52,773 nt of DNA from Actinobacteria bacterium UBA2286 (GTDB lineage Bacteria > Actinomycetota > Coriobacteriia > Anaerosomatales > Anaerosomataceae). The DNA lies in NCBI GenBank assembly GCA_002345925.1, contig DDWM01000039.1:1-52773 (forward strand), written 5' to 3'. The first letter of the stretch is position 1, and each line of letters begins with the position of its first letter. Below are positions 1-8,163 of this stretch, one piece after another. The notes under the pieces were generated by a model. That model searched no databases. It was not told where the DNA came from and saw only the letters and a list, made by a program, of their open reading frames with translations. The position numbers were made by a program, and so were the translations under genes.

Positions 1-2
1 CG

Positions 3-488
3 GCCTCGCCGCTCGCGGTTGCGGGTAAGCGTCCGCTCTACCTCGTTCCCACGACGGCGACGAATGTCTCGGCGCTGCCCGGAGTCGTCAAGCGCGTGGC
101 CATCCTCGGCAGCGCAAGCGCTGTCAACGTGAACGTCGAGACTTGGCTCAAGAGCCAGCTCGGCAGCAGCAATGTCGTTAGGCTCGGCGGCGCCAACCGC
201 TACGAGACCGCGGCGCTGATCGCGGGCTACGGAGTGGACAACGTTGGACTTTCCTGGGACGGCGTTGCCATTGCCACCGGCACCAACTTCCCTGACGCGC
301 TTGGCGGCGGCGTGCTCCAGGGCAAGACCGGCTCGGTCATGCTCTTGAGCGACCCGAAGAGCCTGAGCGCTGCGACACGCTCCGCGCTCGTTGCCAACGC
401 TGCCGGAATCCACGAGGTTCGCTACTTCGGCAGCACGGCCGCAGTGTGGCAGGTCGTGCGTGATGCGATCGAGGCGATCCTGGAGTAG
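3..488 (+). CDS. Cell-wall-binding repeat 2 (CWB2) surface protein, 3' part
   Basis: This is the last 161 residues of a larger protein whose start lies outside the window; the frame is open from base 3. It carries the typical CWB2 (PF04122) signatures: a 'GGANRYETAALIA' segment near the middle, 'ATGTNFPDALGGG', and a closing 'VRYFGSTAAVW' motif. In other Gram-positives CWB2 repeats, usually three per protein, attach secreted proteins non-covalently to anionic cell-wall polymers. At least the end of one repeat and one complete repeat are visible. A strong hairpin terminator follows 24 bases after the stop. The closest relative in the window is the three-repeat protein at 18676-20583, which ends in almost the same way. 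The N-terminal functional domain cannot be seen. Confidence 0.9.
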   Translation, partial: ASPLAVAGKRPLYLVPTTATNVSALPGVVKRVAILGSASAVNVNVETWLKSQLGSSNVVRLGGANRYETAALIAGYGVDNVGLSWDGVAIATGTNFPDALGGGVLQGKTGSVMLLSDPKSLSAATRSALVANAAGIHEVRYFGSTAAVWQVVRDAIEAILE

Positions 489-512
489 CTGCTCCACGTG
501 CATTGAGTAGCC

Positions 513-545
513 GAAGCCGCCCTTCTCGGGCGGCTTCGTTGTTTC
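513..545 (+). terminator. Intrinsic terminator after CWB2 gene
   Basis: A perfect 10-bp stem (GAAGCCGCCC at 513-522 pairing with GGGCGGCTTC at 528-537) with a 5-base loop is followed by the T-rich stretch gttgtttctc. It lies between the + strand CWB2 gene and the convergent gene at 571-1806. The stem is symmetrical, but the T tract is on the + side, so it mainly serves the CWB2 gene. Confidence 0.85.
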
Positions 546-570
546 TCACGCTCCGTAGCACACCACTCAT

Positions 571-1806
571 CTAGCGCTTGACGGTGCCGGCGCCGCCTCG
601 CGGTTGAGCCGAGCCTCCGCTTGGTGTGACCATCACCTCATACGTGGTCTCGGAGAGCTTACGGGCACGCACTGAGACGGTGCCTGCTTCGTTCACCGCT
701 TCGTCGGGCGTGATGATGCTGGACGTGTACGTCCCGGTAGCGACGATGTCGCCATCCTCATTCATCGTGCCGTTGAACGTCGCCTTCATGGTCACGGTGA
801 CTTCTCCCGCAGTCTCAGAGTCGTTCACTTCGCCGATCACGGTGCCGTCGTAGCGCACGGTTATGGTGATGCCGTATGGCGCGCTGATCGTGAAGCCGCT
901 CTTCGGTGTCGCAGTCGAGCCTTCCCGGACGTCCCTCACGTTCTGGCTCACGATCTGACGTACTGTGGCCGGCCAGGTCTCGCGCAGGTTGGAGCGGCGG
1001 TTCTCAAGTTCGGTGCGGAGCTGGCTCGCGATGCGATCGCGCGCCTCGCCGACCTCGGCAGGATCGAATCCCGAGCGAATCAAAGCCATGTCGACGTCGC
1101 CGTTCACGACCACCGATATGACCTGCTCGGGGGACATACCGCCTGCCGAGAAGTCCTCGATCACCTCGATGCCGAGAAGGCGCTCGATCTCGGCGCGAGA
1201 CTCCTGCACGACGATGTTGCGCGCGCTGTTCACGGTGTTGCGTACGATTCTCTGTCCGGCAAGCGCGAGCAGGTCCTCGACGCTGACCGAGTTGGCCTGT
1301 TCGGTGAGCCGCTCGGCCATTCGCTCATGGCCGTCCTGCAGCGAGCGGATGCGGATGAGCTGCTTGATGTCGCCGGCAAGCGGATCGTCCTTGATCGCCT
1401 GAGCCTGCCACTCTAGTTGCTCGACCGCACTCGTGTGCGCCCGCGCGTCGTCACGGTACGCATTGCGCAGGCGTTCGGCCTGGCGCTCGACGTCTTCGAT
1501 GTTCTGGCTGACGTCCCGCGCCTGCGACAGCCGCCGAAAGACCTCGCGGACGCTGCTGTTCGACGAGATGACGCGTTGCATCACCAGATCAGCCGCGAGC
1601 GGCCCCAGCACCGGTCCCATCCAACGTGTTGCTGCTGTAACGATCTTACGTGGCGGCGCGGTGATCTCGTCGACGGCGTTGGCCACGCGGTCGATGACGT
1701 TCTTGATGAAGCCGAGAGGTCCTCCCGCTGCGTACGCCGGGACGGGTGCAGCGAAGAGCAGCGTGAAGACCAGCAGGGTCGCTATCGGGATGCGGATGCG
1801 TCTCAT
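571..1806 (-). CDS. Secreted coiled-coil protein of unknown function
   Basis: 411 residues. The N-terminus is a Sec signal peptide: MRRIR, a hydrophobic stretch, and a likely AYA-A cleavage near residue 27. The middle part (about 110-330) is charged and rich in Ala, Arg, Glu and Gln, suggesting long helices or coiled coil. The C-terminal 100 residues change to Thr/Val-rich beta-strand-like sequence ending in a Gly-rich tail. I do not recognise a family. The start overlaps the stop of the upstream lipoprotein gene by four bases (ATGA), so the two are translationally coupled and probably act together outside the membrane. It is not obviously an enzyme, since no catalytic motif is visible. Confidence is high that it is a gene and low on function. 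Confidence 0.8.
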   Translation of the reverse strand: MRRIRIPIATLLVFTLLFAAPVPAYAAGGPLGFIKNVIDRVANAVDEITAPPRKIVTAATRWMGPVLGPLAADLVMQRVISSNSSVREVFRRLSQARDVSQNIEDVERQAERLRNAYRDDARAHTSAVEQLEWQAQAIKDDPLAGDIKQLIRIRSLQDGHERMAERLTEQANSVSVEDLLALAGQRIVRNTVNSARNIVVQESRAEIERLLGIEVIEDFSAGGMSPEQVISVVVNGDVDMALIRSGFDPAEVGEARDRIASQLRTELENRRSNLRETWPATVRQIVSQNVRDVREGSTATPKSGFTISAPYGITITVRYDGTVIGEVNDSETAGEVTVTMKATFNGTMNEDGDIVATGTYTSSIITPDEAVNEAGTVSVRARKLSETTYEVMVTPSGGSAQPRGGAGTVKR

Positions 1807-2390
1807 TGCTCGACCCCGATCGTCTGCATGTACGTGAGCGCTCCGCGTTCGATCGTGAAGATGGCCGAGGTGGTCGCATAGACGTGCACGTCATCTGTCT
1901 CGGCAAGCTCGGGATCGATGACGATCTCCTCTGCAGTCTCGCCGAGGATGGCTTCGACATCGGTGAGCATCATGCTGATATGGAAGTCGGCGGGGGAAAA
2001 CGCCGGGTAGTCGGTGGGCGCCTCAGGCATGAACTCCCAGCCCTGAACGGCGACAGGGACGCCGTCGATGAACGATATCTGCTGCTCGTGCTCGAGGTAG
2101 TACCAAACCTCTGTGCGTCGTAGCGAAGTGGCGCCATCGACATCGATGTCATCGGATGGTGCGTAAGCGATCTGGAACGAGGTTGGACTGCCGAGCGTTT
2201 CGATGAGTTCGGCCTGCGCGTCCGAGAAGCCGGGTCCGCTTGCCGCAGTCGTAGAACCAGGCGTGCACGCAGCGGTGCACACGCACCCGACTGCGAGGAG
2301 CATCAGCAGAAACGCGGCTCGTAGTCGGCGACCGCGAAAATCCCGCTCTCTAGCGTGTACCGCGCCCACGATCTCCCCCGGGCTGCTCAT
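1803..2390 (-). CDS. Putative lipoprotein
   Basis: 195 residues. After a basic stretch (RGRRLR) comes a hydrophobic segment ending in a lipobox-like CTAAC, so the protein is probably lipid-anchored at Cys 42. The mature part is acidic and contains aromatic motifs such as 'TEVWYYL'; I recognise no family. An ATG at 2390 has no convincing ribosome site. A GTG at 2369, preceded by GGGGGAG, is a plausible alternative that shortens the long cytoplasmic leader. The gene is the first of a two-gene unit with the secreted coiled-coil protein, overlapping it by four bases, and is divergent from the gene at 2530. A role as a membrane-anchored partner of that protein is inference only. Confidence 0.75.
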   Translation of the reverse strand: MSSPGEIVGAVHARERDFRGRRLRAAFLLMLLAVGCVCTAACTPGSTTAASGPGFSDAQAELIETLGSPTSFQIAYAPSDDIDVDGATSLRRTEVWYYLEHEQQISFIDGVPVAVQGWEFMPEAPTDYPAFSPADFHISMMLTDVEAILGETAEEIVIDPELAETDDVHVYATTSAIFTIERGALTYMQTIGVEQ

Positions 2391-2529
2391 CCAGATACCG
2401 TCATTCTACCCACTCTTGCGGCTGCATTCCCTCAGCGAAGCGTTGAGATGGCGGTCAGCCGAGGACAAACGACGCGCGCCCTGTGATACCCTCGGCACAT
2501 CTGCAGACTCACCCACAGGGAGGCATCAC

Positions 2530-3120
2530 ATGTCCGAGCTATTCAATGCCGAGCGGTACGTCGTTCGTCGCAAGGTCTTCAAGCTCGCCGGTGGTGCGTT
2601 CCACGTGTACGACGAGCAGGGTGCGGTCGTTGCTTACTCCGAGCAGAAGGCGTTCAAGCTCAAAGAAGACATCCGCGTTTTTGCCGATGAGAGCAAGACG
2701 CGCGAGCTGCTCGTCATCCAGGCGCGCCAGATCATGGACTTCTCGGCGGCCTATGACGTGACCGATGCCACCACGGGCGAGAAGGTCGGTGCGCTGCGTC
2801 GTTGCGGCGGTAAGTCGATCCTTCGCGATGAGTGGAAGGTGCTCAGTCCGAGCGACGCGGAAGTCGCGACGATCATCGAGGACTCGATGGGCTACGCGCT
2901 CATTCGTCGGCTGCTCACGAATCTGGTGCCGCAGAAGTACGACGTTTTCTTCCCTGACGCCACCACCGGTCAGAAGATCGCGAACATGGATCAGCAGTTC
3001 AACCCGTTCGTGTACAAGCTCGATGTGGACCTTTCGACGGACCCGGCCAAGCACTTCGACCGCCGGCTGGCCGTCTCGGCAGCGATTCTCCTTGCTGCTG
3101 TTGAAGGGCGGCAGAACTAG
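2530..3120 (+). CDS. LURP-one-related (LOR/Tubby-like) family protein
   Basis: 196 residues, starting at the ATG preceded by GGGAGG at 2518-2523. Longer in-frame starts upstream would read through non-coding sequence, so I chose this one. The pattern matches bacterial members of the LURP-one-related family (PF04525), which fold as a Tubby-like beta barrel around a central helix: 'RYVVRRKVFKLAGGAFHVYD', repeated basic-hydrophobic strands, and a C-terminal hydrophobic helix (residues about 176-190, 'LAVSAAILLAAVEG'). The biochemical role of bacterial LOR proteins is not established; proposals include membrane or phospholipid association. It is the first of a dense run of same-strand genes. Confidence 0.75.
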   Translation: MSELFNAERYVVRRKVFKLAGGAFHVYDEQGAVVAYSEQKAFKLKEDIRVFADESKTRELLVIQARQIMDFSAAYDVTDATTGEKVGALRRCGGKSILRDEWKVLSPSDAEVATIIEDSMGYALIRRLLTNLVPQKYDVFFPDATTGQKIANMDQQFNPFVYKLDVDLSTDPAKHFDRRLAVSAAILLAAVEGRQN

Positions 3121-3130
3121 TCACTTGGGT

Positions 3131-3544
3131 ATGCCGGATTTCGAGACCGACGCGCACGGCAATCCCGCACTCTGCCACGAATGCGGGGGCCTTTGCTGCG
3201 CGCTATACCTGGCGCACGACGAAAACGGCGAGTACATCGGCGAGGGATGGCTGCCCGAGTACATCGAGCTGTGGCTAGAGCGGTTTGTGGCCAGCGGCGC
3301 TTTGCGGCTTACGCAGACCGTGTATGCGGCAGGAGTCGCCGGAGTTGAGCCGCTGCACGACCCGCGCCTGAGCCACCTTCCCACCTCCGAAGGCGTCGCA
3401 TATCGCGCGACGCTGCCCGAATGGGTCGACACGCGCAAATGCCAGTTCTGCCATCCCGAGAACGGATGCCTGCTGCCTCACCAGCATCGCGCACCGATCT
3501 GCCACGAATACCTCTGTGAACTCTGGCCAAAGGACGAATCATGA
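3131..3544 (+). CDS. Cysteine-cluster protein, YkgJ-like zinc/iron-chelating family
   Basis: 137 residues. Cysteines fall in two groups: near the N-terminus 'CHECGGLCC', and near the C-terminus 'CQFC', a further Cys, then 'ICHEYLCELW'. This arrangement is like the CxxCxxCC (YkgJ/FliB-type, PF03692) metal-binding proteins, whose function is poorly defined. The ATG at 3131 has only a weak ribosome site 10 bases after the previous stop. Its stop overlaps the next gene's ATG by four bases, indicating coupling with the exporter gene. The family assignment rests on Cys spacing and is moderately certain; the metal bound cannot be told from sequence. Confidence 0.65.
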   Translation: MPDFETDAHGNPALCHECGGLCCALYLAHDENGEYIGEGWLPEYIELWLERFVASGALRLTQTVYAAGVAGVEPLHDPRLSHLPTSEGVAYRATLPEWVDTRKCQFCHPENGCLLPHQHRAPICHEYLCELWPKDES

Positions 3545-4170
3545 GCACGATCGCACTTGCCGCATCGGGCTTCGGGCTGGGTGCCAGCCTCATCATGGCT
3601 ATCGGCGCGCAAAACGCCTTCGTGTTGCGTCAGGGACTCCAGAAGCGACACGTGTTCGCGGTCGCGCTCACTTGCGCGCTCGTGGACGCGACCCTCATCT
3701 CGCTTGGCGCCGGCGGCTTCGGCGCGATCGTGAGCTCGCACCCGACGATCACCGCAGTCGCCGCCTGGGGAGGCGTCGCGTTCCTCACCGTCTACGGCGG
3801 TCGTTCGTTCCTCGCCGCACTGCATCCCGGCACGCTCGACAGCCGCAATTCCGCTGCCGAGAAGAACATCTCGCTTGGGGCAACGATCACCGCGACGCTT
3901 GCCGTGAGCCTACTCAACCCGCACGTCTACCTCGACACCGTGGTTCTGCTCGGCAGTGTGGCGGCGCAGCACCCGGCTGATGAGCGACTCGTCTTCGCGC
4001 TTGGTGCGATGGCGGCGTCGTTCGTGTGGTTCTTCTCCATCGCGTACGGCGCTCGCTTGCTGGCGCCGCTCTTCGCCCGGCCGGTGGCCTGGCGCGTGCT
4101 CGACGTGTTCGTCGGCTGCGTTATGTGGTGGATCGCGATCTCACTCGCCCTCGGCCAGCTCGCTCACTGA
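3541..4170 (+). CDS. LysE/ArgO-type amino-acid exporter
   Basis: 209 residues with about six hydrophobic segments. The N-terminal helix contains the LysE-family hallmark 'GAQNAFVLRQGL', and a second signature 'SLLNPHVYLDTVVLLG' lies around residue 125. LysE (PF01810) proteins export basic amino acids such as lysine and arginine; members with these motifs resemble ArgO/LysE more than the RhtB branch. The length is normal for the family. The start codon overlaps the preceding gene's stop (ATGA). No adjacent LysG/ArgP-type regulator is present, so the substrate stays open. Confidence 0.88.
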   Translation: MSTIALAASGFGLGASLIMAIGAQNAFVLRQGLQKRHVFAVALTCALVDATLISLGAGGFGAIVSSHPTITAVAAWGGVAFLTVYGGRSFLAALHPGTLDSRNSAAEKNISLGATITATLAVSLLNPHVYLDTVVLLGSVAAQHPADERLVFALGAMAASFVWFFSIAYGARLLAPLFARPVAWRVLDVFVGCVMWWIAISLALGQLAH

Positions 4171-4184
4171 CGTACACTGAGCGC

Positions 4185-4643
4185 ATGAGAACACTCTTCA
4201 TAGACGCCGACGCCTGCCCCGTGACCCGCGAGGCGATTTCCATCGCGCGCTCGCACGGGATGGAAGTCGTGCTTGTCGCCAACGGCACGCAGAGTCTTGA
4301 GCGCTACACGTCGCGCAACGGCGTCGAGGCGATTCAGGTCTCCGGTGGCCGAGATGCCGCCGATTTCGTCATCATCGAGCACCTTCAGCCCGGCGACGTG
4401 TGCGTCACTCAGGACACCGGCCTCGCCGCGATGGTGCTGGGCAGGGGAGCGGGCGCGATCGGCGTGCGAGGCCGCATCTTCCACCTCGCCACTATCGACG
4501 CCGAGATGGAGGTCCGTCACGCCGAGCAGAAGCTCCGTCGCGCCGGCGGACGCACAGGCGGTCCGTCGAAGTTCACCGAGGAAGACCGCGAGCATTTCGT
4601 CGATCGCCTCGAGATGCTGATCACGAATCCCGGACGCTTCTAG
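4185..4643 (+). CDS. YaiI/YqxD family (DUF188) protein
   Basis: 152 residues, full length for UPF0178. It begins with the family signature 'LFIDADACPVTREA' and contains 'DAADFVIIEHLQPGDVCVTQD' followed by 'GLAAMVLGRGAGAIGVRG', the acidic and glycine motifs of this PIN-like fold. The C-terminus keeps the family's 'GGPSKFTEEDREHFVDRLE'. The molecular function is not established; the PIN-like fold suggests a nuclease, but that is inference. The ATG at 4185 lies 15 bases after the exporter stop and is the only start that leaves the conserved N-terminus intact. Confidence 0.9.
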   Translation: MRTLFIDADACPVTREAISIARSHGMEVVLVANGTQSLERYTSRNGVEAIQVSGGRDAADFVIIEHLQPGDVCVTQDTGLAAMVLGRGAGAIGVRGRIFHLATIDAEMEVRHAEQKLRRAGGRTGGPSKFTEEDREHFVDRLEMLITNPGRF

Positions 4644-4669
4644 TCGACTGACACGGGGAGGGGGCGGAC

Positions 4670-5320
4670 GTGCGATCGAAGGCACTGTGGGGTCTCCTGC
4701 TCGCAGCTGCGTTCCTGGCGGCCTTCGCACTTTTCGCCAACAGCGTCCAGGGCCTTCTCGGCCAGGTGTTTGAAGGCGTTGAGCCTCCCGTCGATACCGC
4801 TTCTGCCGAGGCACACCGTCTTGCTTCGGCTGCCGAGCAGCAGGTCGGGGTGACGGTCTCCTACGATGCGTCGTACGTGCAGATTGCGTACCCGGGCGGC
4901 GACGTCCCGATGGAAACGGGCGTGTGCACGGATGTCGTTGTGCGGGCGATGCGCGACATGGGAGTCGATCTGCAAGTCGAGCTCCACGAGGACATGACCG
5001 GTCACTTCGGTGAGTATCCTGACGACTGGGGGCTAGATGAGCCGGACTCCAACATCGACCATCGCAGGGTGCCCAACCTCCAAACCTTCTTCGAGCGGAG
5101 TGGGAAGTCCCTGCCGGTGACCGACGTCGCCGCGGACTACCAGCCTGGCGACATCGTCACATGGAAGATGTCTGGCGGCAGACCGCACACAGGCGTCGTG
5201 TCTGCGAAGCAAGCACGCCACCAGAGCCGGTTCGCGATCGTGCACAACGCCGGTCGGGGCACGGTGGTAGAAGACGTGCTCTTCGCCTTCCCGATCACCG
5301 GACACTACCGCTGGTTCTAA
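4670..5320 (+). CDS. DUF1287 family secreted protein, NlpC/P60-like
   Basis: 216 residues. A GTG start follows the purine-rich ribosome site ACGGGGAGGGGG. The first 27 residues form a signal anchor. The remainder matches DUF1287 over its whole length: 'GVCTDVVVRAMRDMGVDLQ', 'HEDM', 'IDHRRVPNLQTFFER', 'YQPGDIVTWK', and a His followed by a terminal 'GHYRWF'. The Cys and the downstream His ('PHTGVV') sit where NlpC/P60-type Cys-His peptidases or amidases have their catalytic pair, so a cell-wall or amidase role is plausible but unproven. It is the last gene of the run that starts at 2530. Confidence 0.85.
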   Translation: MRSKALWGLLLAAAFLAAFALFANSVQGLLGQVFEGVEPPVDTASAEAHRLASAAEQQVGVTVSYDASYVQIAYPGGDVPMETGVCTDVVVRAMRDMGVDLQVELHEDMTGHFGEYPDDWGLDEPDSNIDHRRVPNLQTFFERSGKSLPVTDVAADYQPGDIVTWKMSGGRPHTGVVSAKQARHQSRFAIVHNAGRGTVVEDVLFAFPITGHYRWF

Positions 5321-5465
5321 TGGCCTGCCATCCAGTGTGTCCCTGCCGTTGCTAATTGGGTAACTATTGTTACAACCTGCTCGCCCATTCGGGCCGTGTA
5401 ACCCCAGCGTAGAGGTCTCCTAAACGGGGTCGTGGTGAGTCTCGAATTACAGGGAAGGGGTTTCT

Positions 5466-6230
5466 ATGCGACTCGAAGGCAAGGTAGCCATTATCACAGG
5501 TGCAGGCTCCGGCATGGGCCGCGCGATGGCGGTCCGATTCGCGGCCGAGGGCGCCAAGATCGTCGCCGCGGATTGGCACCAGGAATCGCTCGATGAGACG
5601 GTCGCGATGCTCTCGGATGCAGGCGGTACTGCCATCGGCGTGCAGGGCAACGTCGCTGACCAGGCGCAGGCCGAAGCGATCATCGACGCCGCAGTGTCCG
5701 CCTACGGCAAAGTCGACGTGCTCTGCAACAATGCGGGCGTCATGGACACGAACCAGGGCGCAGCCGAACTCTCGAACGAGATGTGGGAGCGCGTTCTCGG
5801 CATCAACCTGACCGGTCCGATGTACCTTACCCGCAAGGTAATCCCGGTGATGCTCAACGGCGGCGGCGGAGCCATCATCAACACGGCCTCGGTCGCTGGT
5901 GTAGGCGGCGGTGCCGCAGGCCTCGCGTACACGGCCTCCAAGCATGGCCTTGTGGGCCTCACGAAGCAGACGGCCTTCCGGTATGCGCTCGAGGGCATCC
6001 GCTGCAACGCGATCGCTGCTGGCGCTGTCGAAACCAACATCATGCAGAGCGTGGATCCAACGAAGATGGACCCGGCCGGCTCGGCACGCTGCCAGACCTA
6101 CTACGCTGCGATTCCGGGGCAGCTCAAGCCCGAAGAGATCGCAAACCTGGCGCTATTCCTCGCAAGCGACGAGGCCACGAAGATCAACGGCGCGATCATC
6201 CCGGCCGACGCCGGCTGGCTGAGCGCATAG
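5466..6230 (+). CDS. Short-chain dehydrogenase/reductase (SDR)
   Basis: 254 residues, a classical SDR. The nucleotide-binding 'TGAGSGMGRAMA' is at residues 11-22, 'NNAG' near 89, the catalytic Ser in 'INTASVAG' near 142, and the Tyr-x-x-x-Lys pair in 'YTASKHGLVGLT' near 156-160. An Asp at the end of beta-2 ('VAADWH') favours NAD(H) over NADP(H). The substrate cannot be deduced; relatives are annotated as 3-oxoacyl-ACP reductase, glucose dehydrogenase or cyclohexanol dehydrogenase. It stands alone: 145 bases with no gene precede it, and a long hairpin follows. The ribosome site is GGGAAGGGG. Confidence 0.92.
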   Translation: MRLEGKVAIITGAGSGMGRAMAVRFAAEGAKIVAADWHQESLDETVAMLSDAGGTAIGVQGNVADQAQAEAIIDAAVSAYGKVDVLCNNAGVMDTNQGAAELSNEMWERVLGINLTGPMYLTRKVIPVMLNGGGGAIINTASVAGVGGGAAGLAYTASKHGLVGLTKQTAFRYALEGIRCNAIAAGAVETNIMQSVDPTKMDPAGSARCQTYYAAIPGQLKPEEIANLALFLASDEATKINGAIIPADAGWLSA

Positions 6231-6244
6231 CAGCGCAATCTATC

Positions 6245-6281
6245 CGAGAGGGGTCGGGTGCACCTTGTCCGACCCCTCTCG
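6245..6281 (+). terminator. Long hairpin after the SDR gene
   Basis: A perfect 13-bp stem (CGAGAGGGGTCGG at 6245-6257 with its complement at 6269-6281) encloses an 11-base loop, 14 bases after the SDR stop. No T tract follows, so it may be a weak or factor-assisted terminator, or an mRNA 3'-end stabiliser, rather than a canonical intrinsic terminator. Confidence 0.6.
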
Positions 6282-6334
6282 GCTGCTAGAATGGTCTAAG
6301 GGACAAAACGGCCGTGTGGCAACGGGAGGACGTT

Positions 6335-7072
6335 ATGGGCGACCAGCCGAGCACCTACACCCCTCCGGCACCGCCGACGGACGGGCCGCCCCCTTCGACC
6401 TCTGTGGCCTCGCCACAACCAGGCGGAGCACCCAAGAAGCGCAAGGGTCGCGGCTGTCTCATTGCGCTGCTCATCGTCCTCGCGTTGGTCGTGCTCCTCG
6501 TCGTGGGCGGCATGCTGTTTGTGAACAACGCAGCGAAGCCGAAGGATCTCGGCGTAACGTACACCGAGGCCGACTACTGGAGCGCGATGGCGAAAGCCGG
6601 CGTCGTGGTGAACGAAGTGCCCGAAGGCGAGACCTGGGAGTCAACCGATGTCGTCTACTCCGGCAGCAAGCCGATCGATGAAACGTTCACCCCGGCTGAG
6701 GTATCCGCGTTGTTTGCGTACAGCCACCAAGGCGGCTGGCCCGTCAGCAACGCGCAGGTGCGTTTCACCGGCGGAGACGGTGTGGAGCTCTCGGCTAGCA
6801 TCGACTACGCCGGCACAAGCTACCCGGTCTATGCGAAGGCGAGCGCCGCGATGAGCGGCGCGACCATCAGCGGATCGCTCCAGGAAGCCGAGGCACTCGG
6901 CGTCGCCGTACCGAGCCAGTACTTCGGCGCCGGAGAAAGCTACGCGCTCGGGTTCATCAATTCCCGGCTTTCGCGAGTGACGGGTCTGAACATCGAGACC
7001 GCCGAAGTGACGTCCGAGGGACTACATCTGGTGGGGACCGTGCCTGCGACCGCCGAGAGAACGCCTCGGTAG
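6335..7072 (+). CDS. Membrane-anchored protein with extracytoplasmic domain, unknown
   Basis: 245 residues. The start at 6335 follows GGGAGGA with ideal spacing; a GTG at 6314 is less likely. The cytoplasmic N-terminus (1-40) is Pro-rich, then basic ('KKRKGRG'). One transmembrane helix follows (about 43-64). The 180-residue exterior domain ('AKPKDLGVTYTEADYWSAM') has alternating strands and two similar stretches around 'VYSGSKPIDETFT' and 'VELSASIDYAG'. I do not recognise a family. The tail-spike topology resembles actinobacterial proteins that sense or bind the cell wall. It ends directly against the stop codon of the convergent CDGSH gene, with no bases between. Confidence 0.75.
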   Translation: MGDQPSTYTPPAPPTDGPPPSTSVASPQPGGAPKKRKGRGCLIALLIVLALVVLLVVGGMLFVNNAAKPKDLGVTYTEADYWSAMAKAGVVVNEVPEGETWESTDVVYSGSKPIDETFTPAEVSALFAYSHQGGWPVSNAQVRFTGGDGVELSASIDYAGTSYPVYAKASAAMSGATISGSLQEAEALGVAVPSQYFGAGESYALGFINSRLSRVTGLNIETAEVTSEGLHLVGTVPATAERTPR

Positions 7073-7762
7073 CTAGCGCCCCTGGAACTCCGCAGCGATA
7101 TGCGAGCCGTCGCAAAGCGGCATGTTCTTCGATTGCCCGCAGCGACAGAGCGTCACGCGATTCCGGATCTCATACGGCGTGCCGTTCGCCGAGATGATCT
7201 CAATCCCGCCGCGTACCCATAAGCCGCCGCTCACGCCGAGTTGGGGGTCCTCGATCAGCCAGATCGACGGCTCCAGCTCGGGTTCGTGCGGCTCCATCGT
7301 CTCGGCGTCGCAGGTCACGTAGCGGCCTGAAGGACACAGTGCCGCTTCCTCTTCCACGAGGTCGAGTTTCTCTGGGTCGTCGCACTGGTGGATGAGGTTC
7401 CAGAGCCCTCCGGCCCGGTCGCAGAAGCGGGCCTCGGCGCAGAGCTTGCGCGCATCGAGCAACTTAAGCCCCGGGCCGGTCGTGCACGCGGCGCGCTCGG
7501 TATATGGCTCGCGCTCGGCGACTTCTGTTCCGTCGAACGCGATTGAGAAATGCGTGCCATCGCAAAACGGCTTGCTCGATGACTCGCCGCAGCGGCATAG
7601 CATGTAAGACTCGTCTGTCGGAATGCGTTCGATCTCACGCCAGCCGGTCGCTTCGCCAGCCTCGTTCACGATGATCTCGCCGCGATACAGCGGCACAGAG
7701 CCCGATACGTAGTACGGGCCGTCGGCTCCGATGGTGATCGTCATCCCGGGTGCAGGTTTCAC
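7073..7762 (-). CDS. CDGSH iron-sulfur protein with divergent ferredoxin-like insert
   Basis: 229 residues in three parts. There are two CDGSH [2Fe-2S] motifs of the three-Cys-one-His type: 'CRCGESSSKPFCDGTH' (about residues 55-71) and 'CRCGQSKNMPLCDGSH' (about 204-220). Between them lies a Cys-rich stretch ('RAACTTGPGLKL', 'LCAEARFCDRAGG', 'HQCDD', 'CPSGRYV') matching the divergent 4Fe-4S mono-cluster domain (PF06902). CDGSH proteins carry redox-labile, pH-sensitive clusters and are thought to transfer electrons or clusters. The GTG start at 7762 has GGAGG upstream; an ATG six codons later is an alternative. Stop codons of this gene and its convergent neighbour abut exactly. Confidence 0.85.
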   Translation of the reverse strand: MKPAPGMTITIGADGPYYVSGSVPLYRGEIIVNEAGEATGWREIERIPTDESYMLCRCGESSSKPFCDGTHFSIAFDGTEVAEREPYTERAACTTGPGLKLLDARKLCAEARFCDRAGGLWNLIHQCDDPEKLDLVEEEAALCPSGRYVTCDAETMEPHEPELEPSIWLIEDPQLGVSGGLWVRGGIEIISANGTPYEIRNRVTLCRCGQSKNMPLCDGSHIAAEFQGR

Positions 7763-7896
7763 GTGGCCTCGTCCTCCAGTTGGTCACCGGACAAAGTAAC
7801 AATACACCGTCCGTCGCGCGGCACTCAAAGGTCGCACCGAGCGTGCCGACAAACACCGTGAACACAAACGGCGAGAGATTCTCGAGGGGAAACCAC

Positions 7897-8055
7897 ATGG
7901 TGCCGAGCAAACACCTTAGCGATCTGCAGCGGCAGTCGCTTTGGAAGTGGCGCTGGCTGGGCATACGCAACGGCACACCGGCATTTCGGATATCACTTTT
8001 CGTTCTGGGTGTAACGGCGTTCGCTCTGGCCGCCTACTGGATTCTCGTTCGTTAG
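7897..8055 (+). CDS. Small single-pass membrane protein
   Basis: 52 residues. The ATG at 7897 is preceded by GAGGGGA at a good distance, which is the main evidence that this short frame is translated. The N-terminal half is basic and Trp-rich ('LWKWRWLGIRNG'); the C-terminal half is one transmembrane helix ('SLFVLGVTAFALAAYWIL') ending in VR, predicting a cytoplasmic N-terminus. No family is recognised. It sits alone between the divergent CDGSH gene and the XRE-cupin gene. It could be a small membrane regulator, but no function is claimed. Confidence 0.55.
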   Translation: MVPSKHLSDLQRQSLWKWRWLGIRNGTPAFRISLFVLGVTAFALAAYWILVR

Positions 8056-8163
8056 AGAAGCGATCAGCCTCGGCTTAACCACCGTTCCAAGGCTCGGAGC
8101 CTCCTGTATACTTGCGTGCACGCGACCTCGGTCGTGACTCGTAGGAATTCGAAGGGGGCTCCC

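Noticed and set aside
2203..2529. N-terminal extension of the LURP-one-like protein
   Set aside because: The extension overlaps the divergent lipoprotein gene and its translation is low-quality; the ATG at 2530 has a strong ribosome site.
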